In this document: in pieces, positions 1 to 8,217 of the stretch
How the letters are laid out: every line of letters begins with the position of its first letter
Numbering within the stretch: the stretch's first letter is position 1
Source of the DNA: AC-32 sp963728765
GTDB taxonomy: Bacteria; Actinomycetota; Thermoleophilia; Gaiellales; Gaiellaceae
Assembly (NCBI GenBank): GCA_963728765.1
Contig: CAVSKX010000007.1
Span: 51,912 to 115,911 of the forward strand
DNA: 64,000 bases
Direction: 5' to 3'
Translations under genes and position numbers: made by a program
The notes under the pieces: model-generated
Told to the model about the DNA's origin: nothing
The model's database searches: none
What the model saw: the letters and a program-made list of their open reading frames with translations, nothing else

Positions 1-692
1 CCTTCGCCCTCCTCGCCGAGCAGGTTGTCGTCCGGGATGCGGCAGTCGTCGAAGAAGATCTCGCCCGTCGTCGACCCCTTGATCCCCATCTTCGGCTCGA
101 TCCGGCCGACCTCGAACCCGGGCGCGTCGGCCTCGACCACGAACGCCGAGATTCCGGAGTGCCCGGCCTCAGGGTCGGTCTTGGCGAAGACCACGTAGAC
201 GTGCGCCACGCCCGCGTTCGTGATGAAGCGCTTGCCGCCGTTCAGGACGTACTCGTCGCCCTCGCGGCGCGCCTCGGTGCGCATCGCGGCCGAGTCGGAG
301 CCGGAGCCGGGCTCGGACAGCGCGTAGGCCGGCAGCCACTCTCCGCTCGCGAGCCGCGGCAGCCAGCGCGCCTTCTGCTCGTCGGTGCCCGCGAGCTTGA
401 TCCCGAGCGAGCCGAGCTCCTGCACGGCGACGATCAGGCCGGTCGTCGCGCAGACCTTCGAGAGCTCCTCGACCGCCACGAGCACCATCAGCGCACCGGT
501 GCCGGTGCCGCCGTACTGCTCCTCGAACGGCAGGCCGAGCAGGTCGTGCTCCCGCATCAGCTCGACCATGTCCCACGGGAACTCGGCCGACTTGTCGATC
601 TCGGCCGCCCGCGGGGCGACCCGCTCGCGCGCGAGGTCGCGCACGAGGTCGCGAATCTCGCGCTGCTCGTCGCTCAGCGGCTCGGCCGGCAC
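1..692 (-). CDS. Acyl-CoA dehydrogenase, 3' end beyond the window
   Basis: FAD-dependent alpha,beta-dehydrogenation of an acyl-CoA in the cytoplasm. The visible 230 residues hold the N-terminal helical domain (start V-P-A-E-P-L-S-D-E-Q) and the middle beta domain with the family signature ALSEPGSGSD and the segment KMGIKGSTTGEIFFDD. The C-terminal helical domain with the catalytic glutamate lies outside. GTG at 692 is the start because a TGA stands in frame 18 nt upstream with no other start between. It follows the 66-aa gene by 10 nt, so it is the third gene of an operon beginning at 1259. The acyl substrate cannot be told from what is visible. Confidence 0.9.
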   Translation of the reverse strand, partial: MPAEPLSDEQREIRDLVRDLARERVAPRAAEIDKSAEFPWDMVELMREHDLLGLPFEEQYGGTGTGALMVLVAVEELSKVCATTGLIVAVQELGSLGIKLAGTDEQKARWLPRLASGEWLPAYALSEPGSGSDSAAMRTEARREGDEYVLNGGKRFITNAGVAHVYVVFAKTDPEAGHSGISAFVVEADAPGFEVGRIEPKMGIKGSTTGEIFFDDCRIPDDNLLGEEGE

Positions 693-702
693 GGCCGTGA
701 GT

Positions 703-903
703 CTAGATCAGGATTTCGAGCGCGATCTTGGACGGGCAGCCGCGTTCCAGCAGCTTCACGGCTTCGTGCAGGTCGACCGTCGGCTCCCGCGCGAGCACCT
801 CGGCCTCGAAGCGCCGGCACCCGGCGCGCCTGAGCTGCTCGCGGCGCCACGAGACGACCTCGTCCTCCGTCACCCGTCCCTGCAGCAGCTCCGTGGCGGA
901 CAT
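703..903 (-). CDS. Small conserved-looking hypothetical protein (66 aa)
   Basis: A 66-residue charged protein with one Cys pair-like CxxxE region and no membrane segment or signal peptide. It begins 2 nt after the stop of the DUF192 gene and ends 10 nt before the acyl-CoA dehydrogenase, so it is co-transcribed with both. The N-terminal half looks helical (EDEVVSWRREQLRRAG) and the C-terminal half also (DLHEAVKLLERG). I do not recognise a family. Coding is supported by tight operon spacing and by codon bias matching its neighbours; function is unknown. Confidence 0.6.
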   Translation of the reverse strand: MSATELLQGRVTEDEVVSWRREQLRRAGCRRFEAEVLAREPTVDLHEAVKLLERGCPSKIALEILI

Positions 904-905
904 GA

Positions 906-1259
906 TCAGCGGACCAACTGCTCGTCGGACCGTATCCCGCGGCGCTCGGCCTCCCCGGCCGCGAGCTCGAGCACGTGGCGCGCCCCGCGTCGGCCGGCGA
1001 GGCGCCAGGGCCGCACATCGCGGGCGATTCCGACGACGCGCAGGTCACGGTCGAGGAAGACGACGTCGATCGGGAAGCGCATGAAGAACGTGTGCACGGA
1101 GGAGCTCGGGCTGAGCAGCAGGCCCTCGCCGGCCGGAAGCCCCCGCCGTCCCAGCAGTCCGCGGAACCTCGAGAGGAAACTGTCCGCCACCGTGCAGTGC
1201 TCGCAGACGACGCGACCGTCGTCCGCGGAAACCGCGTGCACACGAGGCTGGAATGGCAC
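906..1259 (-). CDS. DUF192 (COG1430) family protein
   Basis: A 117-residue protein covering the whole DUF192 fold. The family signature VHTFFMRFPIDVVFLD is intact near residues 55-70, preceded by FRGLLGR. No signal peptide is evident in this copy, although a Cys pair (CEHC) lies near residue 19. The biochemical role of DUF192 is not established. The family is, from general knowledge, often found beside type IV/Tad pilus genes, and here the tad operon begins about 800 nt away, separated by two small membrane-protein genes. It heads the operon that continues into the 66-aa gene and the acyl-CoA dehydrogenase. Confidence 0.85.
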   Translation of the reverse strand: MPFQPRVHAVSADDGRVVCEHCTVADSFLSRFRGLLGRRGLPAGEGLLLSPSSSVHTFFMRFPIDVVFLDRDLRVVGIARDVRPWRLAGRRGARHVLELAAGEAERRGIRSDEQLVR

Positions 1260-1359
1260 GGTTCAAGGCTAGGCGCGCAATTCGGCCGATCCGCCACCCG
1301 GCCGTCTAGCCGAAGCAGGACCGAGGTCGGGTGCCGCGTCGCCGGCGCGGCGATTCAAT

Positions 1360-1701
1360 GTGGACGTGAGCCGTGCAGAGGCACGTCTAGCCGACCCGGT
1401 CGCGCCTGGGCGCGCGGCCTCCTGGCGCAACCGCGTCCTCCTGCTGGCCGCGCTCGTCGCGGTCGTGGCCGCAGCCGGCGGTACCTGGCTCAAGGTCGCG
1501 ACGACGATGCGTAACCCCAAGCCCGTGGTCGTGCCAAAGCAGCCGCGCGTGAACGCGCTGGTCTGGTCGCACCGCGTCTTCGTCGACGCCGCGTCGTTCA
1601 AGCGCTGGCTCGACGCGCGTGACCTGTCGTTCGCGGAGTGGGCGAAGCAGCACCCGCGCGCGCTGGTGGTCTTCCACCGCGCGCCCACGCACCGACGCTA
1701 G
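1360..1701 (+). CDS. Hypothetical single-pass membrane protein (113 aa)
   Basis: GTG start at 1360; an ATG two bases earlier runs into a stop after three codons and is rejected. Residues about 24-42 form one hydrophobic segment (VLLLAALVAVVAAAGGTWL) after a short Arg-rich cytoplasmic tail, giving an expected N-in topology with an outside domain of about 70 residues. The outer part is basic and Trp-rich with no motif I recognise. It is divergent from the DUF192 gene and followed by another membrane protein on the same strand. Function unknown. Confidence 0.6.
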   Translation: MDVSRAEARLADPVAPGRAASWRNRVLLLAALVAVVAAAGGTWLKVATTMRNPKPVVVPKQPRVNALVWSHRVFVDAASFKRWLDARDLSFAEWAKQHPRALVVFHRAPTHRR

Positions 1702-1769
1702 CCCGGTGCTCGCCGCCGCGCGGCGGAGTATGCTCAAGGGCGTCCGGCTCCCTGCCGAAAGGATCGTCG

Positions 1770-2069
1770 ATGCACGGCGGCATGATCCTTCTCTTCTTCT
1801 CGCTCGGCTGCGCCGCGCTTGCGCTCTGGACCCTCGTCCGCTTCCCAGGCCTGGGGCCGCGGCGGCCGGTGGCAGTGGTCGTCACCGTTGTCGCCCTGAT
1901 CGTGAGCATGAAGGTCGCCGGAACGCTCTTCGACGCGGTCGTCACGCTCGGACAGTACGGCGTCGCGCTCGCACTGCTGATCGTCGTGCTGCCGGCGCTG
2001 ACCGGTGCGTTCTGGGTCTCGGGCTGCGTGCTCCGGACGCTCGCCGAGACGCCGGGCCTGCGCCGCTAG
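1770..2069 (+). CDS. Small three-helix membrane protein (99 aa)
   Basis: ATG at 1770 is preceded by GAAAGGA at good spacing; the open frame extends upstream but without a ribosome site. Three hydrophobic segments lie at about residues 5-22, 29-47 and 55-80, with a short Arg tail. No enzymatic motif is seen. It converges on tadC, the last gene of the pilus operon, with a gap of only 7 nt between stops. The family is not recognised; an accessory role for the neighbouring envelope machinery is possible but unsupported. Confidence 0.65.
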   Translation: MHGGMILLFFSLGCAALALWTLVRFPGLGPRRPVAVVVTVVALIVSMKVAGTLFDAVVTLGQYGVALALLIVVLPALTGAFWVSGCVLRTLAETPGLRR

Positions 2070-2076
2070 TCCCTCC

Positions 2077-2994
2077 TCAGAACGAGCCGAGGTTCCGCAC
2101 GAGCCCGATGAGCGGTCCGCCGAGCGAGACGATCAGCAGCGCGGGCAGGATCAGGATGACGAGCGGGAAGAGGATCTTCGTCGGAGCCTTCTGAGCCCGC
2201 TCCTCGGCCGCCTGCCGCCTGATCTTGCGCATGTCCACGGCGAGGTCGCGCAGGATCTTGCCGATCGAGACGCCGAGCTTCTGGCCCTGGAGAATGGCCT
2301 GCACGAACGCTCGCACCGACGCGCTGTCGATGCGGCCGAGCATGTGCTCGAGCGCGTCCTCGATCGTCATGCCCATGTTCTGCTCCTGAAGCGCGAGCCG
2401 CAGCTCCTGGCCGAGCGGCCCTTCGACTCTCCGCGCGACGAGCTGGAGCGCAGACGCGAACCCGACGCCCGCCTCGACCGTCGTGACAAGGAGGTCGACC
2501 AGCTCGGGCATCTCGCGGTCGACCTGCTGCAGGCGCTTCCTCGCGCGCCGCTCGAGCACGAACTTGGGCAGGATCCAGGCCAGTGCGGCGACCATGCAGA
2601 TGATCAGCAGCGCCTTGACGCCGAACGCGCCTCCGTTGACCAGCAAGATCAGCCAAAAGAGCGGCAGGAGCGTCGCAGCGAGGATTCGGTAGCCCAGGAA
2701 CGTCTCGGGCCGAGTCTGGTAGTGGCCTGCACGCCGGAGCAGCGCGACCAGGTTGCGCTGCCGCCGGTCGTCCTGCCACCGCAGTGCGAGGGTGCCGACG
2801 GCCGTCGCAGCCTGGTTCGCCAGCTCGCGCGGGCTCTGCCGCGGGCGCGCCTCCGCTTCGGAGTGACTGAAGCCATAGACGTCGATCTGGGCCAGCGTCT
2901 CACGGCGGCGCAGCTGGTCGAACGCAAGTGTGCGCACCCCGAGCACGACCGCGAGGCCGGTGAGTGCGAGACCTAGAAGAAGGAAGATGACCAT
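2077..2994 (-). CDS. tadC: TadC-like type II secretion F-domain protein
   Basis: Inner-membrane platform protein of the Tad pilus, partner of TadB and of the CpaF motor. The 305 residues start with a hydrophobic segment (MVIFLLLGLALTGLAVVL), continue with two membrane helices near residues 110-150, then the T2SSF domain (ELVDLLVTTVEAGVGFASAL) and a C-terminal helix ending in a hydrophobic hairpin. ATG at 2994 was chosen because the frame upstream of it runs through the end of the preceding gene and lacks homology; the gap to that gene is 8 nt. It is the last gene of the tad operon. Confidence 0.9.
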   Translation of the reverse strand: MVIFLLLGLALTGLAVVLGVRTLAFDQLRRRETLAQIDVYGFSHSEAEARPRQSPRELANQAATAVGTLALRWQDDRRQRNLVALLRRAGHYQTRPETFLGYRILAATLLPLFWLILLVNGGAFGVKALLIICMVAALAWILPKFVLERRARKRLQQVDREMPELVDLLVTTVEAGVGFASALQLVARRVEGPLGQELRLALQEQNMGMTIEDALEHMLGRIDSASVRAFVQAILQGQKLGVSIGKILRDLAVDMRKIRRQAAEERAQKAPTKILFPLVILILPALLIVSLGGPLIGLVRNLGSF

Positions 2995-3002
2995 GTCGCT
3001 CC

Positions 3003-4856
3003 CTAGACGTCGATGTTGACGATTCGCTGAATGACGACCGACCCCGCGACGACCATCGTCGTCGCGAGCACGAGCGCGATCTGCCCGCCCTGCGTGGTGA
3101 AGAGCGGCTGCATGAGCGGCCCCTGGAGCAGCCACATCGCTCCGCCGGCGACGATCGGCAGCCCCGTCAGGATCCACCGCGCCATCCGGCCCTGCGCGGT
3201 CAGCGTCTTGATCAGCCGCCTCAGATCCGCACGCTCACGCAGCGTCTCCACCACGGTGTCGAGCACCTCTGCCGCGTTGCCGCCGGCCGTTCTTTGGAGC
3301 TCGGCGAGCAGAGCCACCTGCTCCAGGTCACGGCTCGCCATCCTCACGGCCACGCGACGGACGGCCTCCTCGAGCGGAACGCCCAGCTGCTCGTCCGTCA
3401 GCACGCGCTCGAGCTCGCTCTGCGAGGGCTCATGCGCGTTGTCGACCACGACGCTGAGGGCGCCGACAAAGCTGTGGCCGACTCGAAGCGCCGAGGCGAG
3501 CACCTGGAGGTTCGGCGGCAGCTGGTCGGCGAACTCGTCCCGCACCTTGCGGAGCTTCGAGCCGATCAGCGACCGCGCCGCCAGCGGCGTCAACAGGCCG
3601 AGAAGGGCGAAGATCGGCGAGATCAGGCTGAGCGCGAACACCGCGAGGACGGTCGCCGCCGCGGTCAGCAGCACGACTCGCTTCGCCGACATGTCGATCC
3701 GCGCGATCTCGAGGCGCTCCTCGAGGCGAGCGACGAAGCTGCCCTGCGCGGCCGGCAGCTTGGCCAGCCGTCTAGGAATCCGCCGCTTCCGCGGCGCCTC
3801 TACGCGGCGGCCGCCGTCGGCGAACTCCGACACGCGCTCGACGACCGTGCTCTTCCGCGGCCGCAGAAACGCGACCACCGTCAGGGCCATGAGGCCCGCG
3901 ATAAGGAGGGCCAGCAGGAGCGTCGCGCCGCCGGACAGCATCAGCCGCGTGAAGAACGAGCGGTGGAACGGCGCCAGGCCCGCGGGAGTCGGCGCCGTGT
4001 AGTGCGCCGTGCCGGCGCCGACCCCGCGGACGTTGATCGAGACGCGAGCGAGCGAATGCGGCGCGACGTCGGAGCGGTAGCGCACGAGGTATTCGCTCGA
4101 GAGTTGTTTGCCGAGCGCTGCGTAGATCGACTTCAGCCGCTCCGCCGTCGGCGCCTCCACGTAGCGTCCGCCGCTCCGCTCGGCGAGCGTCTGCAGCGGT
4201 CGCGCGTCGAAATCTCGCGAGCGCAGGCCGACCGTGAAGATCCGCACGTGCATCGCGCGGGCGCGGTCGAGCACCTGCTTGGCGTCGGCGCGGCTGCCAA
4301 GGTCTGCACCGTCCGAGAGCAGAACGATCGAGCCGGTCGAGAGCTTCGCCCGGTCGAGGAGCGTCAGCGAGCGCTGCAGCGCGTCGTAGATCCGCGTCCC
4401 GTAGCCGACGGACGGAGTTCGCCCGAGGGCCCGCGAGAGCCGATCGGAATCGGCCGTCGGAGCACGCAGCACGTCGACCGCGCCGTTGAATGCGACGACC
4501 CCGACCTCCTCGTCCCGCTGCCGGTTCCCCGCGAATGCCCGGGCAGCCGCCACGGCGTTCTCCAGCGGAACGCCCCGCATGCTCTCGCTCGAGTCGATCG
4601 CGACGAGGACGCCGAAGTGGATGCCCGACGCACCGAGCGGCGTGACCTGGAGGTTCTGTACGAGACGACCGTTCTCCCGAACCGCGACTGCGCCGGGCCC
4701 GGCGACCGCGCCGGCCCCGAGGTCGACGACATAGCCGCGGTCCGGGAAGGGCAGCCGCCCGACGGGCGTGAGCTGCACATCCGCCGCGGTCGCGGCGGTT
4801 GCGGCGGCCATCGCCGTGGAGGCGACGGTTGCCAGCGTGAGGAGGATCCGTTTCAT
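3003..4856 (-). CDS. tadB: vWA domain fused to TadB (type II secretion F domain)
   Basis: 617 residues, about twice a normal TadB. Residues 1-25 are a signal peptide; 83-250 form a von Willebrand A domain with an intact metal-ion-dependent adhesion site (D88-x-S90-x-S92, T154, D182); 305-332 is a membrane helix; 390-430 two further helices; 445-560 the T2SSF domain typical of TadB (QLPPNLQVLASALRVGHSF); 560-617 the terminal helices. The vWA part is therefore outside the membrane and the platform domain inside. It overlaps cpaF by 4 nt (ATGA). The platform role is family knowledge; a ligand-binding or pilus-contact role of the vWA domain is inference. Confidence 0.88.
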   Translation of the reverse strand: MKRILLTLATVASTAMAAATAATAADVQLTPVGRLPFPDRGYVVDLGAGAVAGPGAVAVRENGRLVQNLQVTPLGASGIHFGVLVAIDSSESMRGVPLENAVAAARAFAGNRQRDEEVGVVAFNGAVDVLRAPTADSDRLSRALGRTPSVGYGTRIYDALQRSLTLLDRAKLSTGSIVLLSDGADLGSRADAKQVLDRARAMHVRIFTVGLRSRDFDARPLQTLAERSGGRYVEAPTAERLKSIYAALGKQLSSEYLVRYRSDVAPHSLARVSINVRGVGAGTAHYTAPTPAGLAPFHRSFFTRLMLSGGATLLLALLIAGLMALTVVAFLRPRKSTVVERVSEFADGGRRVEAPRKRRIPRRLAKLPAAQGSFVARLEERLEIARIDMSAKRVVLLTAAATVLAVFALSLISPIFALLGLLTPLAARSLIGSKLRKVRDEFADQLPPNLQVLASALRVGHSFVGALSVVVDNAHEPSQSELERVLTDEQLGVPLEEAVRRVAVRMASRDLEQVALLAELQRTAGGNAAEVLDTVVETLRERADLRRLIKTLTAQGRMARWILTGLPIVAGGAMWLLQGPLMQPLFTTQGGQIALVLATTMVVAGSVVIQRIVNIDV

Positions 4857-6208
4857 CGGTCGCCCCCCGCTCCGTACATTGCCGCGAGCGACGTGCCGAA
4901 AAGGTCGGCCGGGACTTCGATCCCATGCCGGGCGAACTTCTGCAGGAACGCGGGCCGCAGCCCGGTCGGCCGGAGCTCGCCGACGACCGTGCGGTCGGCC
5001 TCGACGCGGTCGACGTGGAACTCGAACAGGTTCTGCAGGGTGATCGTGTCGCCCTCCATCCGCTGCACCTCGGCGATCGCGGTCACATGGCGAGTCCCGT
5101 CGTCGAGCCGCTCGAGCTGCACGACGACGTCGAGCGCCGACGAGACCTGCTGGCGGATCGCCTTCACTGGAAGGTCGAACCCCGCCATCAACACCATCGT
5201 CTCGAGACGGCTCAGCGCGTCCCGGGTGGAGTTGGCATGCACGGTCGAGAGCGAGCCCTCGTGGCCCGTGTTCATCGCCTGGAGCATGTCCAGAGCCTCC
5301 GCGCCGCGGACCTCGCCGACGATGATCCGGTCGGGCCGCATGCGCAGGGCGTTCCGGACGAGCTCGCGGATCGTGATCTCGCCCTCGCCCTCGATGTTCT
5401 TCGGCCGGGACTCGAGCCGCAGCACGTGCTCCTGCGTGAGCTGGAGCTCGGCGGCGTCCTCGATCGTGATGACCCGGTCGCCCCCCGGAACGGCCGCCGA
5501 GAGCGCATTCAGGAGCGTCGTCTTGCCGGTGCCGGTTCCGCCCGAGACGAGCAGGTTGAGGTCGGCCCGGACGCAGCGCGCGAGGAAGTCCGCCGCCCCG
5601 GCCGAGAGCGTCCCGATCTGGACGAGCTCGTCCATGGCGAACCGGTTCTGCGCGAACTTCCGGATCGTGAGCAGCGGCCCCGTCAGCGAGAGGGGCGGCA
5701 CGATCGCGTGGACGCGGGAGCCGTCGGGCAGGCGCGCCTCGACCATCGGGGACGACTCGTCGATCCGCCGGCCGATCTGGCCGACCATCTTGGTGATGAT
5801 GCGCCTGAGGTGCGACTCGTCCGAGAAGCGCAGCTCCGTCCGCGACAGCAGTCCGCGGCGCTCGATCCAGATCTCGTGCGGCCCGTTGACCATGATCTCC
5901 GAGATCGTCTGGTCGGGCAGCAACCGCTCGAGCGGCCCGTAGCCGAAGATGTCGTCCGCGATCTCGGCCGCGATCTGCTCCCGGTCATCACGCGAGAGGC
6001 CTGCTTCCTGCTGGAGGTGCGTGCGGATCTCGACCACCACCCGGTCGCGCGCCGAGCCGGGGTCCGCGACCTCGAACAGGCGCGGCCCGAGCTCGCTCAC
6101 GATCGCGAGGTGGATGCGGTCCTTGACTTCCGCGAACGGGTCGGACGTGTCCGTCCAGACGGACGCCTCGCCGTTCGCGCGTGAGATGCGCTCGTGCAGC
6201 TCCATCAC
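4853..6208 (-). CDS. cpaF: CpaF/TadA pilus assembly ATPase
   Basis: Cytoplasmic hexameric secretion ATPase that powers Tad pilus extension and probably retraction. The 451 residues have the N-terminal domain (to about 190) and the RecA-like core with Walker A GGTGTGKTT at 223-231, an Asp box (ITIEDAAELQL), Walker B-like RIIVGEVRG at 294-302 and the His box GHEGSLSTVHANS. All key motifs are present. It overlaps cpaE upstream and the vWA-tadB downstream by 4 nt each, indicating translational coupling. Confidence 0.95.
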   Translation of the reverse strand: MMELHERISRANGEASVWTDTSDPFAEVKDRIHLAIVSELGPRLFEVADPGSARDRVVVEIRTHLQQEAGLSRDDREQIAAEIADDIFGYGPLERLLPDQTISEIMVNGPHEIWIERRGLLSRTELRFSDESHLRRIITKMVGQIGRRIDESSPMVEARLPDGSRVHAIVPPLSLTGPLLTIRKFAQNRFAMDELVQIGTLSAGAADFLARCVRADLNLLVSGGTGTGKTTLLNALSAAVPGGDRVITIEDAAELQLTQEHVLRLESRPKNIEGEGEITIRELVRNALRMRPDRIIVGEVRGAEALDMLQAMNTGHEGSLSTVHANSTRDALSRLETMVLMAGFDLPVKAIRQQVSSALDVVVQLERLDDGTRHVTAIAEVQRMEGDTITLQNLFEFHVDRVEADRTVVGELRPTGLRPAFLQKFARHGIEVPADLFGTSLAAMYGAGGDR

Positions 6209-7404
6209 GCGGCTCCCTTCTTGAGCAGTGTCAGCCGGCGCCTCGGCGCAGGCTGGAGCGGCTGAAGCCGCGGCTTCTTACCGCCGCTGAGGTAGGTCTG
6301 TGCGAGCGACATGTACGCGCGCGCGGCGGCGGAGTGTGGCTCTGCGGCCACGATCGTCCGGCCCTCCGTGATCGCCGTCGGAATCGCCCGGTCGCTCGGG
6401 ACCAGCACGTCCGGTTTCCGGCCGAGCAGGCGCTCGACATCCGCCATCGAGATGCCGACGCTGGTGTCGGCCCGGTTCAGGACGAGCGTGACGTCCGCGG
6501 TGTCGTAGCCCATCTGGGCGAGCGTCTCGAGGCCGATCTTCGTGTCCTTGAGCGAGAGCGCGTCGAGCATGCCGACGAGGCAGAGGTGCGAGGCGCTGTC
6601 GATTGCCGCGATCACCTCCGGCGAGAACGCCGGCGGGGTGTCCACGATCACGAAGTCGTGCCGCGAGCGCAGGAGCTCGAACACGGAGCGCAGGAACGGC
6701 GGCGACACGTTGGCCGCCTGGTCCGGCCGCACCGGCGCGAGGAGCGCGGAGGCTCCCGACGGGTGGCGCGCCAGGAAGCTCTCCACCTTCTCCGCATCCA
6801 GCGTCCCGCCTGCGACGGCGAGGTCGTGGATTGTGCGCTGAGGCCGGAGCCCGAGCGCAAGGCCGACGTCGCCGAACTGGAGGTCGAGGTCGACGATCAC
6901 CGCCGAGGAGCCCGCCGCGGCGAGGGCCTCGCCGAGGTTGCAGGACGTCAGTGTCTTGCCGGTCCCGCCCTTGGGCCCCAGCACGGCGATCATCGTCCCG
7001 GCCTGCGTCGACTGCGCACCGCGTCGGCGGACGAGCGCCTTCTCGAGCGCGAACGCGAGCTGGTCCTGAGGCTGCGGCAGCGTGATCAGGTCATCAGCCC
7101 CCGCTTCGAAGGCCCGTTCCATGAAGCCGTTCGGCGAGCCTGCATAGAGGACGACGACCGGAGCGCGCCCCTGCAGCTGGCTGCTCGCGGCCTCGATGAG
7201 CTCGAGTGCCCGCTCGGAGTCGGCTGCGCAGGCCACGACCACGAGCTCCGCATCGGCGGCGTCGCCCAGTGGCCGCGAGGCGTGGCCGGCGTCCGCTAGG
7301 CGGGTCGGTTCTACGTCCGCGCCGCGCGGGAGCGCCTCCTCGATCGGTCGCGGGTCGACCCCGTCCTCGACGGCGAGGAAGACCTTGGGCGCCGGCGCGT
7401 TCAT
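6205..7404 (-). CDS. cpaE: CpaE/TadZ pilus localisation ATPase
   Basis: ParA/MinD-like protein that positions the Tad apparatus. Residues 1-130 are a divergent receiver-like domain without a clear phosphoacceptor (AGADDLITLPQ near its end). The MinD-like ATPase starts near 138 with the deviant Walker A GPKGGTGKT at 143-151 and the switch DTPPAFSPE. The C-terminal tail is basic and Pro-rich. It overlaps cpaB and cpaF by 4 nt on either side. Confidence 0.92.
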   Translation of the reverse strand: MNAPAPKVFLAVEDGVDPRPIEEALPRGADVEPTRLADAGHASRPLGDAADAELVVVACAADSERALELIEAASSQLQGRAPVVVLYAGSPNGFMERAFEAGADDLITLPQPQDQLAFALEKALVRRRGAQSTQAGTMIAVLGPKGGTGKTLTSCNLGEALAAAGSSAVIVDLDLQFGDVGLALGLRPQRTIHDLAVAGGTLDAEKVESFLARHPSGASALLAPVRPDQAANVSPPFLRSVFELLRSRHDFVIVDTPPAFSPEVIAAIDSASHLCLVGMLDALSLKDTKIGLETLAQMGYDTADVTLVLNRADTSVGISMADVERLLGRKPDVLVPSDRAIPTAITEGRTIVAAEPHSAAARAYMSLAQTYLSGGKKPRLQPLQPAPRRRLTLLKKGAA

Positions 7405-8195
7405 CGACGGCCTCCCAGCGAGCGCAGCACCTGGAGCGGCGGTGCGCCCAGCAGCAGCGTCTCAGCGCTGACGATCCGCGGCGGCGACGACTTGGCGCCG
7501 GCGCTCGGCCGCAGCGACAGCCAGACCTTGCCGTTGTCGGAGGCGAAGGCGAGCTGCGCGGCCTGCTGGTCGGTGACCTGCAGGCTCACGTTCGCACCCT
7601 TGGATCCGACGCCGCCGGAGCCGCTCGCGACAGCGACTACCGGGATGTCGGGCATGATCATCCGGAGCACGGGCCTCGCCTGGCCGCCGTTGCCCGGCGT
7701 CCCGTCGGCCCGGAGCGGGATGATGTTGAACCCGGCATAGACGTCGACACGGTTGCCGGCCTCGATCGAGCCGATGAGGCCGTGCGCCGAGTCGAGCGGG
7801 ATGGCGACGACGCGCTCCCGGTCCGTGAGCGTGCCCGCCACCGACGTCGACGACGCGGAGAACTCGCCTGCGGTGAGCTGCGACCCCTCGTAGACCTCGG
7901 ACGTCGCCACCTTGCCGGCGAGGCTGCCCGGGTCGCTGAAGGCGCCCTCGCGCAGCTGGCTCTCACGGATCGTCGTCGCGGTGAACATCGCTTTCGAAGC
8001 GACGACGTTGCCGGGAGTGCCCTTCGGGATCGTCTGCCGCGCGATCAGTACGGTGACCGGCGTCGTGCCAGCCTGCAGCTTGTTGCGATAGCCGTTCAGG
8101 TAGACGAGGATCGCGATGCCCGCGAGCAGCGCGGCGCCGATGGCGACGTACAGCGAGCCCCTCCTCGTCGAGATCAGCCTCTGTGCGAATTCCAT
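7401..8195 (-). CDS. cpaB: CpaB/RcpC pilus assembly protein with SAF domain
   Basis: Periplasm-side Tad assembly protein. One N-terminal membrane anchor lies at about residues 14-34, followed by the SAF domain (VTVLIARQTIPKGTP) and the RcpC-like beta domain (IPLDSAHGLIGSIEAGNRVDVYA). 264 residues is normal for the family. ATG at 8195 has GGAGGT 8 nt upstream. It follows the tadG-like gene by 22 nt and overlaps cpaE by 4 nt. Confidence 0.92.
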   Translation of the reverse strand: MEFAQRLISTRRGSLYVAIGAALLAGIAILVYLNGYRNKLQAGTTPVTVLIARQTIPKGTPGNVVASKAMFTATTIRESQLREGAFSDPGSLAGKVATSEVYEGSQLTAGEFSASSTSVAGTLTDRERVVAIPLDSAHGLIGSIEAGNRVDVYAGFNIIPLRADGTPGNGGQARPVLRMIMPDIPVVAVASGSGGVGSKGANVSLQVTDQQAAQLAFASDNGKVWLSLRPSAGAKSSPPRIVSAETLLLGAPPLQVLRSLGGRR

Positions 8196-8217
8196 CGGTG
8201 GTACCTCCAGTCGGATG

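Noticed and set aside
3294..5942. An 882-codon open frame on the plus strand, antisense to the vWA-TadB and CpaF genes
   Set aside because: It is a shadow of GC-rich coding DNA: the translation is Arg/Asp/Glu-rich low complexity with no domain, whereas the opposite strand encodes complete, motif-bearing proteins.
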